NCBI GenBank assembly: GCA_937930165.1
Contig: CALGVL010000014.1
Location: 1-6,178, forward strand
DNA length: 6,178 nucleotides
From: an uncultured Acetobacteraceae bacterium
Lineage (GTDB): Bacteria; Pseudomonadota; Alphaproteobacteria; Acetobacterales; Acetobacteraceae
Reading direction: 5' to 3'
Positions 1 through 5,822 of the stretch are shown here, piece by piece. Position 1 is the stretch's first letter. Every line of letters begins with the position of its first letter. Below the pieces are notes generated by a model. That model ran no database searches and was not told where the DNA came from. It worked only from the letters and a program-made list of their open reading frames with translations. Made by a program: the position numbers and the translations under genes.

Positions 1-339
1 CGCGCCACAACGCATTGGGCGAGCCATGACTTCCTTGCCGCGCTCGGCGCGACGCCGGTGCAGGCGCGGGTGGTGCGCGACGGCAACCTCCTCACTGGCG
101 GTGGCGTGACGGCCGGGATCGACTTCGCCCTGACCATCGCCGCCGAGATCGCGGGGCCGGAGGCGGCGAAGGCGATCCAGCTCCAGATCGAATACGCCCC
201 TGCGCCGCCCTTCGATGCCGGCCGGCCGGAAACCGCGCCCGCCGAGGTCCTGGCCGCGGCGCGGCGGCGTGGCGCCGGGATGCGGGCGGAACGGGAGGCG
301 CTGGTGGCCCGCGTCGCCGCGCGGCTGGCCGAGGGCTGA
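1..339 (+). CDS. DJ-1/PfpI family protein (isonitrile hydratase-like), C-terminal part
   Basis: The reading frame is already open at base 1 and stops with TGA at 337-339, so only the last 112 residues are present. The segment begins RATTHW, continues through VVRDGNLLTGGGVTAGIDFA, and reaches IQLQIEYAPAPPFDAG. These are conserved landmarks of the DJ-1/PfpI glutamine-amidotransferase-like subfamily that includes Pseudomonas isonitrile (cyclohexyl-isocyanide) hydratase. In this family the Cys nucleophile lies in an elbow upstream of the part seen here, so catalytic competence cannot be judged. The last ~35 residues are an Arg/Ala/Glu-rich helix. The protein is expected to be a soluble cytoplasmic enzyme. 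The subfamily also contains uncharacterised members and regulator fusions, so the isonitrile substrate is only the best guess. The next plus-strand gene starts 250 bases downstream and is unrelated. Confidence 0.88.
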   Translation, partial: RATTHWASHDFLAALGATPVQARVVRDGNLLTGGGVTAGIDFALTIAAEIAGPEAAKAIQLQIEYAPAPPFDAGRPETAPAEVLAAARRRGAGMRAEREALVARVAARLAEG

Positions 340-589
340 CCGGGCGCTACGGCGCATCGCGCCTGCCGGGCGGGGAGAAGGCCCGGATCGGTGCCTGATC
401 CTCCCTGGTTTCACCCGCTTCCCGCATCGCCAGCCCTTCGCCCTCAACGGGGCGGGGCGTCGTCCGGCACCGCCCAGGCTCCGGACTTCGCGCTGGTCCT
501 CGCGATGACATGCAGCAGGGCGCCGGCTGGCCGGGTGGACGGGCGCCACGAAGCATGGCAACCGCCCTCCGCCGCCGGGGAGAGCGGGA
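340..589. other. Intergenic gap upstream of the porin remnant
   Basis: This stretch lies between the DJ-1-family stop and the porin start. The open frames crossing it on both strands look like GC-rich composition shadows, because none gives a recognisable protein. A short GGCGC-ATC-GCGCC inverted repeat at 351-363, 11 bases after the stop, could be a weak terminator hairpin, but no T-run follows. I see no convincing -35/-10 pair. A Shine-Dalgarno-like GGGGAGAG at 577-584 precedes the porin ATG at 590. Confidence 0.5.
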
Positions 590-2013
590 ATGGAGGGGCG
601 ATCCGGAGTGCCTCTGGACCTGCGGCACCGCGCCATGACCGCGCTGCCCGGCGCCTTGCTGGCGATGGCCGCGCCGGCCGGCTCCGTCCTGGCCCAGGGC
701 TCCTTCGGCAGCCCGGCTATCGCGAATGTTGGGCCGCCCGAGGCGGCGCTGTTTCCCGACCTCGCCGCGCTGCAGGACCGGCTGGAGGAGCAGGGCTGGC
801 TGCTGCGCGGCCAGGCCACCTTCATCCTGCAGGGCCATCCGCGCTTCCGCTCGCCCTATCGGGGCAAGAACAGCCTGAGCCCGGCCGCCAATGCGCGGAA
901 CACCCTCTCGGCCGATCTGGTCCTCGGGCGGCGGCTGTAGGGAGCGGCAGAATTCATCCTCGACGCCTCCATCACCCGCGGCTTCGGCCTGTCCAATTCA
1001 GTCGGGATCGCCGCCTTCCCGAACAACGAGGCTTTCCGGCTCGGCACCACCGCCCCCTATTTCTACGTGCCGCGCGTCTTCTTACGGCAGACCTTCGGCC
1101 TTTCGGCCGAGACGGTGCCCAATGAGGACGACCCGCTGCGCTTCAGCGCGCCGCTGCCGCGCGAGCGCCTGACCGTCACCATCGGCAAATTCTCGGTCTG
1201 GGACATCTTCGGCCACAACCGCTACGCGCATGACGCGCGCACCCATTTCATGAACTGGGCGCTGGTCGGGGCCGGCGCCTTTGACTACGCCGCCGATGCG
1301 CGCGGCTGGACCTATGGCCTGGCGCTGGAATGGGAGAACGGGGTCTGGAGCCTGCGCGCGGGTGCCTTCCAGGTGGCGCGGCAGGTGAATGGGTTGTTCA
1401 TGGACCCCGCCCTGACCAGGGCCTGGGAGGTGATCGGCCAGGTGGACCGGTTCTACGAGATCGGCGGCCGCCCGGGTGCGGTGCGGCTGCTCTATGGCGC
1501 CGCGCGGACCCGGCAGTCGAGCTGGGGCGAACTCTTCGCCAATGGCTTCGATACCTTCGAAAAGAACCCGCGCGGCTACCGCCTGAAGCATATGGCCGCG
1601 CTGAACCTGGAGCAGGAGATCTCCGACGAGCTTGGCGCCTTCGCGCGCCTGTCCTGGAATGACGGCCGGACGCAGAATTGGAGGTTCACGGAGATGGATC
1701 GCGCGATCTCCGCCGGCCTGTCGCTGCGCGGGCTGCGCTGGAACCGGCCGGCGGACACGCTCGGGCTGGCGACCAGTATCGGCTGGATCTCCAAGGACGG
1801 CGGCGTTTCCAGGAGGCGGGTGGCATCGGCTTCATCACCGGCGACGGGCGCCTGAACTACGCGCCGGAATGGGTGATGGAACTGTATTGCGATATGCGGG
1901 TGGCACCCGGTCTGAATCTGGCCGCGAATTACCAGCTCGCTGTCAATCCTGCCTACAACGCCGATCGCGGGCCGGTGCACATCCTCGCCTTCCGCGCCCG
2001 GATCGCCTTCTGG
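590..2013 (+). pseudogene. OprB-type carbohydrate porin, broken
   Basis: The joined frames give an outer-membrane porin of about 470 residues, normal for the carbohydrate-selective porin OprB family (CarbOprB). ATG 590 follows GGGGAGAG at 577-584. A signal-peptide-like stretch (MTALPGALLAMAAPAGSVLAQ, from 635) comes next. Family landmarks in order are FRSPYRGKNSL, TRGFGLSNSVGIAAFPN, LTVTIGKFSVWDIFGHNRYA, GAGAFDYAAD, LNLEQEISDELGAF and GIGFITGDGRLNY. The end is NPAYNADRGPVHILAFRARI followed by Ala-Phe, the usual porin C-terminal Phe. Three defects are visible. TAG at 938-940 sits in frame where homologs, as I recall them, carry Trp (TGG). The frame moves by one base near 1799-1801, from ISKD to RRFQEAGG. 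The codon after the C-terminal Phe (2008-2010) is TGG instead of a stop, so the frame runs to 2229 across the opposing gene. The rest is well preserved, so the decay is recent or the lesions are sequencing errors. An intact gene would serve sugar uptake across the outer membrane. Confidence 0.85.
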
Positions 2014-2029
2014 CGCCTCGGCAAGGGGT

Positions 2030-2374
2030 TCAGATCATCATGTCGCGCAGCCAGCGCAACATGTGGAGGAGGGAGGCGAGCACCGCCGCCGCCAGGGAAA
2101 GCGCGAATGCGATTCCGACCAGGATCAGCAGTATGCTGGCCAGCTCGCCCCAAGGTGACGGCAGGCTGTCGAGGAATTCGAGGATCGCGCCGGGCGAAGG
2201 CCAGTGTTCAGGATTGGCGTATTGGCTGAGCGCGTCGGCCTCGCTCCCCGTGAGGCCGATCCGCTCCCGCAGCTTCTCCGGCAGCGCATCCGCCAGCCGG
2301 GCCGGCAGGCCGAACCGGATCGCGGCGCCGACCGCCGTGACAAGGATCAGGAGCTTTACCAGCAGGCGAAGCAT
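2030..2374 (-). CDS. Small two-helix membrane protein, unknown function
   Basis: This 114-residue protein is not one I recognise. Two hydrophobic segments are clear: residues ~3-20 at the N-terminus and ~79-104 (ILLILVGIAFALSLAAAVLA and flanks). They are separated by a ~58-residue polar loop with ARLADALPEKLRERIG and a Pro/Trp-containing stretch. The short C-terminal tail is basic (LRWLRDMMI). This fits a hairpin in the inner membrane. ATG at 2374 is preceded by a short GGGGA at 2383-2379 with only 4 bases of spacing, and that element lies inside an inverted repeat (GGGGTCCCC, 2375-2383). The stop at 2030 is 17 bases past the porin remnant's natural end, so the two genes converge. A palindrome-rich, AT-richer region with a perfect TTGACA lies upstream. 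Hydrophobic patterning supports a real gene, but homology could not be tested. Confidence 0.7.
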   Translation of the reverse strand: MLRLLVKLLILVTAVGAAIRFGLPARLADALPEKLRERIGLTGSEADALSQYANPEHWPSPGAILEFLDSLPSPWGELASILLILVGIAFALSLAAAVLASLLHMLRWLRDMMI

Positions 2375-2383
2375 GGGGTCCCC

Positions 2384-2456
2384 GGCAAGCTTGCCCCACT
2401 CCTATCACGCCCCCGACCCGGCAACAAGTTGTCAATTCGAAAATTTTGCAAAATCG
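2384..2456 (-). promoter_or_regulatory. Palindrome-rich AT island upstream of the membrane-protein gene
   Basis: This region precedes the two-helix membrane-protein gene and is the most AT-rich patch in the window. On the minus strand it contains a perfect TTGACA (2435-2430). No good -10 hexamer follows at 16-18 bases; the nearest AT-containing option, TGATAG at 2407-2402, is 22 bases away. Two perfect 12-base palindromes flank it: ATTTTGCAAAAT at 2443-2454 and GGCAAGCTTGCC at 2384-2395. The first could bind a regulator or act as an AT-rich upstream element. The second lies in the probable leader and could form RNA structure next to the start codon. The TTGACA and palindromes are read directly; the promoter role is inference. 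Confidence 0.45.
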
Positions 2457-2529
2457 AGACAAAATCCGGGCGTGAGGCCGGTGCGCCCCGCCATGGCGGC
2501 ATCGCCCGGCCCGCTTCCCCGGTAGCGGA

Positions 2530-3480
2530 TCAGGTGGGCGGCCCGCCCGGCAGCCGCCCGGCATCCCGGCGCTGCTCATAGGCCTTGGCGTGGACATAGG
2601 CTGCCTCGTGCAGTTCCTCCGGCACGCCGGCGCGGCGCGCGGCTTCCAGCAGGAAGCCAAGGATATGGTCGGCCTCGATCCGACCGCCCGATTCCAGGTC
2701 CCGCAGCATGGAGGTGGAATAGGCGCTGTCCGGATCGGCGAAGAGCGTCCGGAATTCCTCCAGATAGGCCTCCCGCATCGGATGCCCGTTTGCCGCGGCG
2801 ATGGCGGCATTGCGCGCTAGCAGGCGGTGCATCAGCGCGGTGCCGCCGGGGGCGCGGGCGATCTCGCCCACATTGGCCCGCATCAGCACCGTGCCGATGG
2901 CGCTGGTACCGAGATGCACCAGCTTCTCCCACATGCGGAAGATCACATCCGGCACCGCCTGCGCCACCAGGCCTGGGGCGCGGGCGCCGATCTCCGCCAG
3001 CGCCTGCACGCGTGGGCTCATGCGCCCGTCTGTCTCGCCGAAGGTCAGGTAGCGCCAGTCATTGAGGTGCCGCACCGTGCCGTCCGGCGCCAGGGTCGCC
3101 TGGATCTTGGCGAGGCCGCCCAGCACGCGCTCCGCGCCGAACTCGCGCTGCAGCCGCTCGATATGCGAGAGCCCGTTCAGCACCGGCAGGATGGCGGTGC
3201 GCGCATCCACCGCCGGGCGGATGGCGGCGATGGCGTCCTCCAGGTCGTAGGCCTTGCAGGTCAGCAGCACCAGGTCCCAGCCGGGCCTGGCTTCCTCCGC
3301 CGTGAGCGCCGTCACCGGCCGGCGCAGGGCGCCGAAGGGGCTCTCGATGACCAGCCCGTCCCGTTGCAATTGCGCCAGCCGGCGCGGACGGACGAGGAAG
3401 CCGACCTCCGCCCCGGCCTCCAGCAGCCGGCCGCCGAAATAGCCGCCGAGCGCGCCGGCGCCGAGCACCAGGATTCGCAT
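2530..3480 (-). CDS. Ketopantoate reductase (2-dehydropantoate 2-reductase) family protein
   Basis: This 316-residue protein has the fold and landmarks of the KPR/PanE/ApbA family, which reduces 2-dehydropantoate to pantoate with NADPH in coenzyme A synthesis. Residues 1-17 hold the Rossmann loop GAGALGGYFGG. Residues 74-80 (TCKAYDL) contain the conserved lysine K76, and N102 lies in VLNGL. The C-terminal domain has the catalytic-type lysine K186 (MWEKL), S257 (STSML) and E269 (GRIEADHILG). The family Asn four residues after the catalytic lysine (N180 in E. coli PanE) is Leu190 here. This matches a KPR-like paralog group, so the true substrate is uncertain and I give no gene symbol. I chose ATG 3480 because the GAGALGG loop must lie at the extreme N-terminus and GGGGGGAG sits ~10 bases upstream; an in-frame start at 3531 would add 17 unsupported residues and runs into the intergenic hairpin. 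carD lies 74 bases upstream on the same strand. No other pantothenate gene is in view. Confidence 0.88.
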   Translation of the reverse strand: MRILVLGAGALGGYFGGRLLEAGAEVGFLVRPRRLAQLQRDGLVIESPFGALRRPVTALTAEEARPGWDLVLLTCKAYDLEDAIAAIRPAVDARTAILPVLNGLSHIERLQREFGAERVLGGLAKIQATLAPDGTVRHLNDWRYLTFGETDGRMSPRVQALAEIGARAPGLVAQAVPDVIFRMWEKLVHLGTSAIGTVLMRANVGEIARAPGGTALMHRLLARNAAIAAANGHPMREAYLEEFRTLFADPDSAYSTSMLRDLESGGRIEADHILGFLLEAARRAGVPEELHEAAYVHAKAYEQRRDAGRLPGGPPT

Positions 3481-3519
3481 GGCCGAATTTCTCCCCCCAA
3501 TCTCAAGCCGGCATGGCTT

Positions 3520-3542
3520 CCTCCCCCGCACGGCGGGGGAGG
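3520..3542. terminator. Perfect 10-bp GC hairpin between carD and the reductase gene
   Basis: CCTCCCCCGC (3520-3529) and GCGGGGGAGG (3533-3542) are exact inverted repeats around a 3-base ACG loop. The hairpin starts just after the carD stop in the direction of transcription. No T-run follows on either strand, so it is not a textbook intrinsic terminator. It could attenuate readthrough, protect the carD mRNA 3' end, or be one copy of a dispersed GC-rich palindromic repeat. The structure is certain; its role is open. Confidence 0.5.
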
Positions 3543-3554
3543 GGGCGGCCGGAC

Positions 3555-4712
3555 TTACCCCGCCTTCAGGTGGCTCAGCAGCTTCTCCATCGCCGCGGCC
3601 TTGTCGGTGCGGTCGATAGCGGCGACCTCGGTGGCCAGGCGGTCCATCGCCTGCTCATAGATCTGCCGCTCGCTGAAGGACTGGTCCGGCTGGCCAGCAT
3701 TGCGGTGCAGGTCGCGCACCACCTCGGCGATCGCCACCGGATCGCCGGAATTGATTTTCGCCTCGTATTCCTGGGCGCGGCGGGACCACATGGTCCGCTT
3801 GATGCGCGCCTTGCCCTTCAGCGTGTCCAGCGCCTCCTTCATCGCATCGGGCGAGGCGAGCTTGCGCAGCCCCGAGGAGGCGGCCTTGCCGACCGGGACG
3901 CGCAGCGTCATCCGGTTCTCCTCGAAGGTGACGACGATGACCTGGAGGGAGTAGCCGGCCGCGGACATCGTCTCGATGCCCTGCACGGTGCCGACGCCAT
4001 GGGTTGGATAGACGACGTGATCGCCAGGCTTGAATTCCACGGGTTTCGCTGGGGGCCTTGAAGGTGGAGCGGGCGGGCCCTCGCGCCGCGCCGCAGCGGG
4101 CGGGGCCAAGGGGGCGGGAGCTGCCGCCGCGGATGCGGGCGGGGATGAGGGTGGCAGGGGTGCGGCCGCCTGCGCCTCGGCGAGGCCGGGCGGAGGGGTG
4201 GCCTCTGACTTCGGCGCCGGGGTCCTGGCCGGTGCGGCGGGCTTCGCCGCCTCCGGCCGGACTTCGGCCTTCGGTTCTGCCGCCGGGGATTTCGGCGGGG
4301 TGGCGGGCTTGTCTGCGGCGGGCGCCGCGGCACGCTGCTTCGCGGCCGCCGGCGCCCGGGCAGAGGTGCCGGCCTCGCTTCTCGGCGGGGCCTTGGCGGC
4401 GGCCTGACGGCCGGGACTCGCCTTGGGGGCCGGCTTGGCGGCGGGCTTGGCCGGGGCCGGCTTCTTCGTCTCTGGCGCGGGCTTGGCGGCGGCCTTCGCC
4501 GGCGTGACGGCTGCCTTCTTGCGCGGCGCCGGCCCCGGCGCTTTGGTGGCGGCGCTGGCCTGCCGGGCCGCGGGCTTGGCCTTGGCCGGGGCGGCGCTGC
4601 GGCGCGGAGATGCGACCTGTTTCGCCTGCGCAGCCGGGCGGCTGGACTTGCCAGCCCCGCTTCCAGAGGCGGGGCGCTTGCTCGATCCCTTGGCGCGGAC
4701 GGGTGCCTTCAT
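3555..4712 (-). CDS. carD: CarD family transcriptional regulator with long disordered N-terminal extension
   Basis: CarD/CdnL proteins bind the RNA polymerase beta subunit through a Tudor-like domain and touch DNA at the upstream edge of the transcription bubble, stabilising open complexes. Of 385 residues, ~226-385 form a CarD domain of usual size. The RNA-polymerase-interacting part begins at EFKPGDHVVYPTHGVGTVQG, and the helical DNA-binding part holds W309 in TMWSRRAQEYEAKI, which corresponds to the wedge Trp of mycobacterial and Thermus CarD. Residues 1-223 are low complexity: almost all Ala, Pro, Lys, Arg and Ser, with no aromatic residue and no Cys. By hand count there are about 41 Lys/Arg against 9 Asp/Glu, and the basic bias is strongest in the first 130. 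ATG 4712 has AGGAG at 4728-4724. A GTG at 4040 (codon 225) would give a normal-length CarD but has no good ribosome site. FdxA lies upstream and the reductase gene downstream, both on the same strand. Confidence 0.92.
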   Translation of the reverse strand: MKAPVRAKGSSKRPASGSGAGKSSRPAAQAKQVASPRRSAAPAKAKPAARQASAATKAPGPAPRKKAAVTPAKAAAKPAPETKKPAPAKPAAKPAPKASPGRQAAAKAPPRSEAGTSARAPAAAKQRAAAPAADKPATPPKSPAAEPKAEVRPEAAKPAAPARTPAPKSEATPPPGLAEAQAAAPLPPSSPPASAAAAPAPLAPPAAARREGPPAPPSRPPAKPVEFKPGDHVVYPTHGVGTVQGIETMSAAGYSLQVIVVTFEENRMTLRVPVGKAASSGLRKLASPDAMKEALDTLKGKARIKRTMWSRRAQEYEAKINSGDPVAIAEVVRDLHRNAGQPDQSFSERQIYEQAMDRLATEVAAIDRTDKAAAMEKLLSHLKAG

Positions 4713-4807
4713 ACCGGACGACTCTCCTGCGACGGGCGCCGCTCGCGGGTTGACGCCAGGGACAAGCCCCGCCGGTCACAGCCAGGACATTGCATCGACA
4801 CGGGCCG

Positions 4808-4817
4808 GAACCGGTTC
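4808..4817. promoter_or_regulatory. GAACCGGTTC palindrome upstream of carD
   Basis: This is a perfect 10-base palindrome about 96 bases upstream of the carD start codon, in the 285-base gap between fdxA and carD. It could be a regulator half-site pair or chance in GC-rich DNA. I found no convincing -35/-10 pair near it. Confidence 0.3.
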
Positions 4818-4840
4818 ACCGCGGGCAACCGAACTCACTT

Positions 4841-4859
4841 CGCGACATATGGTGTCGCG
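4841..4859. promoter_or_regulatory. CGCGACA-N5-TGTCGCG inverted repeat in the fdxA-carD gap
   Basis: Two exact 7-base inverted arms (4841-4847 and 4853-4859) flank TATGG. The centre lies ~138 bases upstream of carD and ~150 bases past the fdxA stop. With a 12-base arm-to-arm spacing it could be an operator for a dimeric regulator, or a hairpin at the end of the fdxA transcript. No T-run follows on the minus strand, which argues against a standard terminator. The gap is otherwise without genes. Confidence 0.4.
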
Positions 4860-4997
4860 GGAGCCGCCCGCCAGGATTGACCAGCCATGCCATCGTCTTG
4901 AAACGATAGCATTTCCAGCTTCTGGAGTCATCACCCCAGGGATGTGCGCGCCGCATGGCCAGGCTCGCGGCGCGCCCAGGGCCGGTTCGGCGGCGAA

Positions 4998-5330
4998 TCA
5001 GGGCTTGCCGGGATTGGGGCTGAACAGCTCCCGCTTACCGGGCCGGTCCTTCCACTCATCCGCATCGGCCGGCGGCTCACCCTTGCGGGTGATGTTCGGC
5101 CATTGCCCGGCATAGGTCCGGTTCAGCTCCGCCCAGTCCGCGGCGCGGTCGTCGCTGTCCGGCACGATTGCCTCGGCGGGGCATTCCGGCTCGCACACCC
5201 CGCAATCGATGCACTCATCGGGATGAATCACCAGCATGTTCTCGCCGACGTAGAAGCAGTCCACCGGACAGACCTCCACGCAGTCCATGTACTTGCACTT
5301 GATGCAGTTCTCGAGAACGACGTAAGTCAA
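4998..5330 (-). CDS. fdxA: 7Fe ferredoxin FdxA ([3Fe-4S][4Fe-4S])
   Basis: This 110-residue, soluble, cytoplasmic low-potential electron carrier closely resembles Azotobacter ferredoxin I, which is about 106 residues. Cysteines sit at 9, 12, 17, 21, 25, 40, 43, 46 and 50, within ENCIKCKYMDCVEVCPVDCF and HPDECIDCGVCEPECP. By analogy, C9, C17 and C50 bind the 3Fe cluster and C21, C40, C43 and C46 bind the 4Fe cluster, leaving C12 and C25 free. The C-terminal region keeps the family segment WPNITRKGEPPADADEW. The start is TTG at 5330: GGAGG lies 5 bases upstream, and initiating there gives the standard N-terminus MTYVV. Upstream ATG codons (5453, 5399) would add basic residues that family members lack. 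The redox partner cannot be told from the sequence; the neighbours (S4 protein upstream, CarD downstream) are not redox enzymes. Confidence 0.95.
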   Translation of the reverse strand: MTYVVLENCIKCKYMDCVEVCPVDCFYVGENMLVIHPDECIDCGVCEPECPAEAIVPDSDDRAADWAELNRTYAGQWPNITRKGEPPADADEWKDRPGKRELFSPNPGKP

Positions 5331-5335
5331 GCGTG

Positions 5336-5340
5336 CCTCC
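5336..5340 (-). promoter_or_regulatory. Ribosome binding site fixing the fdxA TTG start
   Basis: GGAGG on the minus strand is separated by CACGC (5 bases) from TTG at 5330-5328. It is the strongest Shine-Dalgarno match near this gene and decides the start against the upstream in-frame ATG codons. Confidence 0.85.
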
Positions 5341-5478
5341 GCACGACGAATATCGGAACGCGCATTGCGCGAGGTCCGGGGCTCGGCACGCCCTGTCATG
5401 GCGCCTGAACCGTCCGGCGGGCGAGAGATGGACCGCCGCCGGGCCGCTGGCAAGCGGCTGGTGACGGCGGCAGCCCTA

Positions 5479-5490
5479 CCCTGCGCAGGG
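5479..5490. other. CCCTGCGCAGGG palindrome after the S4 gene
   Basis: This perfect 12-base palindrome begins 11 bases after the S4-gene stop in the direction of transcription. As RNA it would fold only into a short stem and no T-run follows, so a terminator role is weakly supported. It lies in the 171-base gap before fdxA, where I see no clear promoter; a CCGCT-TGCC-AGCGG repeat (5444-5457) is also present. Confidence 0.3.
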
Positions 5491-5501
5491 GCGATCGCGG
5501 A

Positions 5502-5819
5502 TCAGGCGCTCTCGCCGGCCGGCGGGGCCGGGGCCGAGAGATCCTCATACAATGTCCGCGCCTCGCTGGCCGGGCCGCGCCGGTCTCCCAGCGCCAGCAC
5601 CCGCCAGATCCGCACCACGCCCCGTTCCGGGGAACCGAGCGCGAAGGTCAGCACATCGCCGGGCCGGAGCCGCGCATGCGGCTTGTCGGTCGGCTGGCGA
5701 TTGATGCGGAAGCCGCCCTGCTCCACCAGCCGGGCGCAGGCGCCGCGGGTCTTGGCCACCCGCGCGCACCAGAGCCACTTATCGAGCCGCTGCCAGTCCC
5801 GGTCCTCGGTCTCGGCCAC
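5502..5819 (-). CDS. S4-domain RNA-binding protein (Hsp15/HslR-like)
   Basis: This 105-residue protein carries one S4 RNA-binding domain at residues ~10-60: RLDKWLWCARVAKTRGACAR, then LVEQGGFRIN, then KPHARLRPGDVLTF. This is the pattern of the Hsp15/HslR group. E. coli Hsp15 binds 50S subunits carrying stalled nascent chains; whether this protein does the same is inferred from family only. The last ~25 residues are an unstructured Ala/Pro/Glu tail. The start is GTG at 5819, three bases after the TGA of the upstream helicase-like gene, with no strong Shine-Dalgarno sequence. Translation is therefore probably coupled to the upstream gene. Length and domain position fit a complete protein. Alphaproteobacterial copies are usually annotated simply as RNA-binding S4 domain protein. 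Confidence 0.88.
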   Translation of the reverse strand: MAETEDRDWQRLDKWLWCARVAKTRGACARLVEQGGFRINRQPTDKPHARLRPGDVLTFALGSPERGVVRIWRVLALGDRRGPASEARTLYEDLSAPAPPAGESA

Positions 5820-5822
5820 GTC

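Noticed and set aside
347..838. Minus-strand open frame across the gap before the porin
   Set aside because: Arg/Gly/Gln-rich composition shadow antisense to the porin start; no family features.
391..1125. Long plus-strand open frame overlapping the porin N-terminal region
   Set aside because: It is Ala/Arg/Pro-rich with no recognisable domain and is out of frame with the clearly conserved porin sequence.
3481..3531. Upstream ATG extension of the reductase by 17 residues
   Set aside because: It would put 17 basic residues ahead of the Rossmann Gly-rich loop and overlap the intergenic hairpin; ATG 3480 has its own ribosome site.
2827..3660. 277-codon plus-strand open frame opposite the reductase gene
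   Set aside because: Antisense to a well-supported KPR-family gene; rich in His, Arg and Gln as expected of a shadow frame.
4876..4915. Possible promoter elements (TTGACC on plus, TGCTATCGT on minus) in the fdxA-carD gap
   Set aside because: The plus-strand box faces no gene, and the minus-strand -10-like box has no acceptable -35 and lies ~190 bases from carD.
4423..5115. 230-codon plus-strand open frame opposite the carD 5' end and the fdxA 3' end
   Set aside because: Its Ala/Gly-rich sequence mirrors the Ala/Pro/Lys codons of the CarD extension; no domain is visible.
5491..5498. GCGATCGC octamer, identical to the cyanobacterial HIP1 repeat
   Set aside because: Only this one copy was noticed, and such a palindrome is readily expected by chance in GC-rich DNA.
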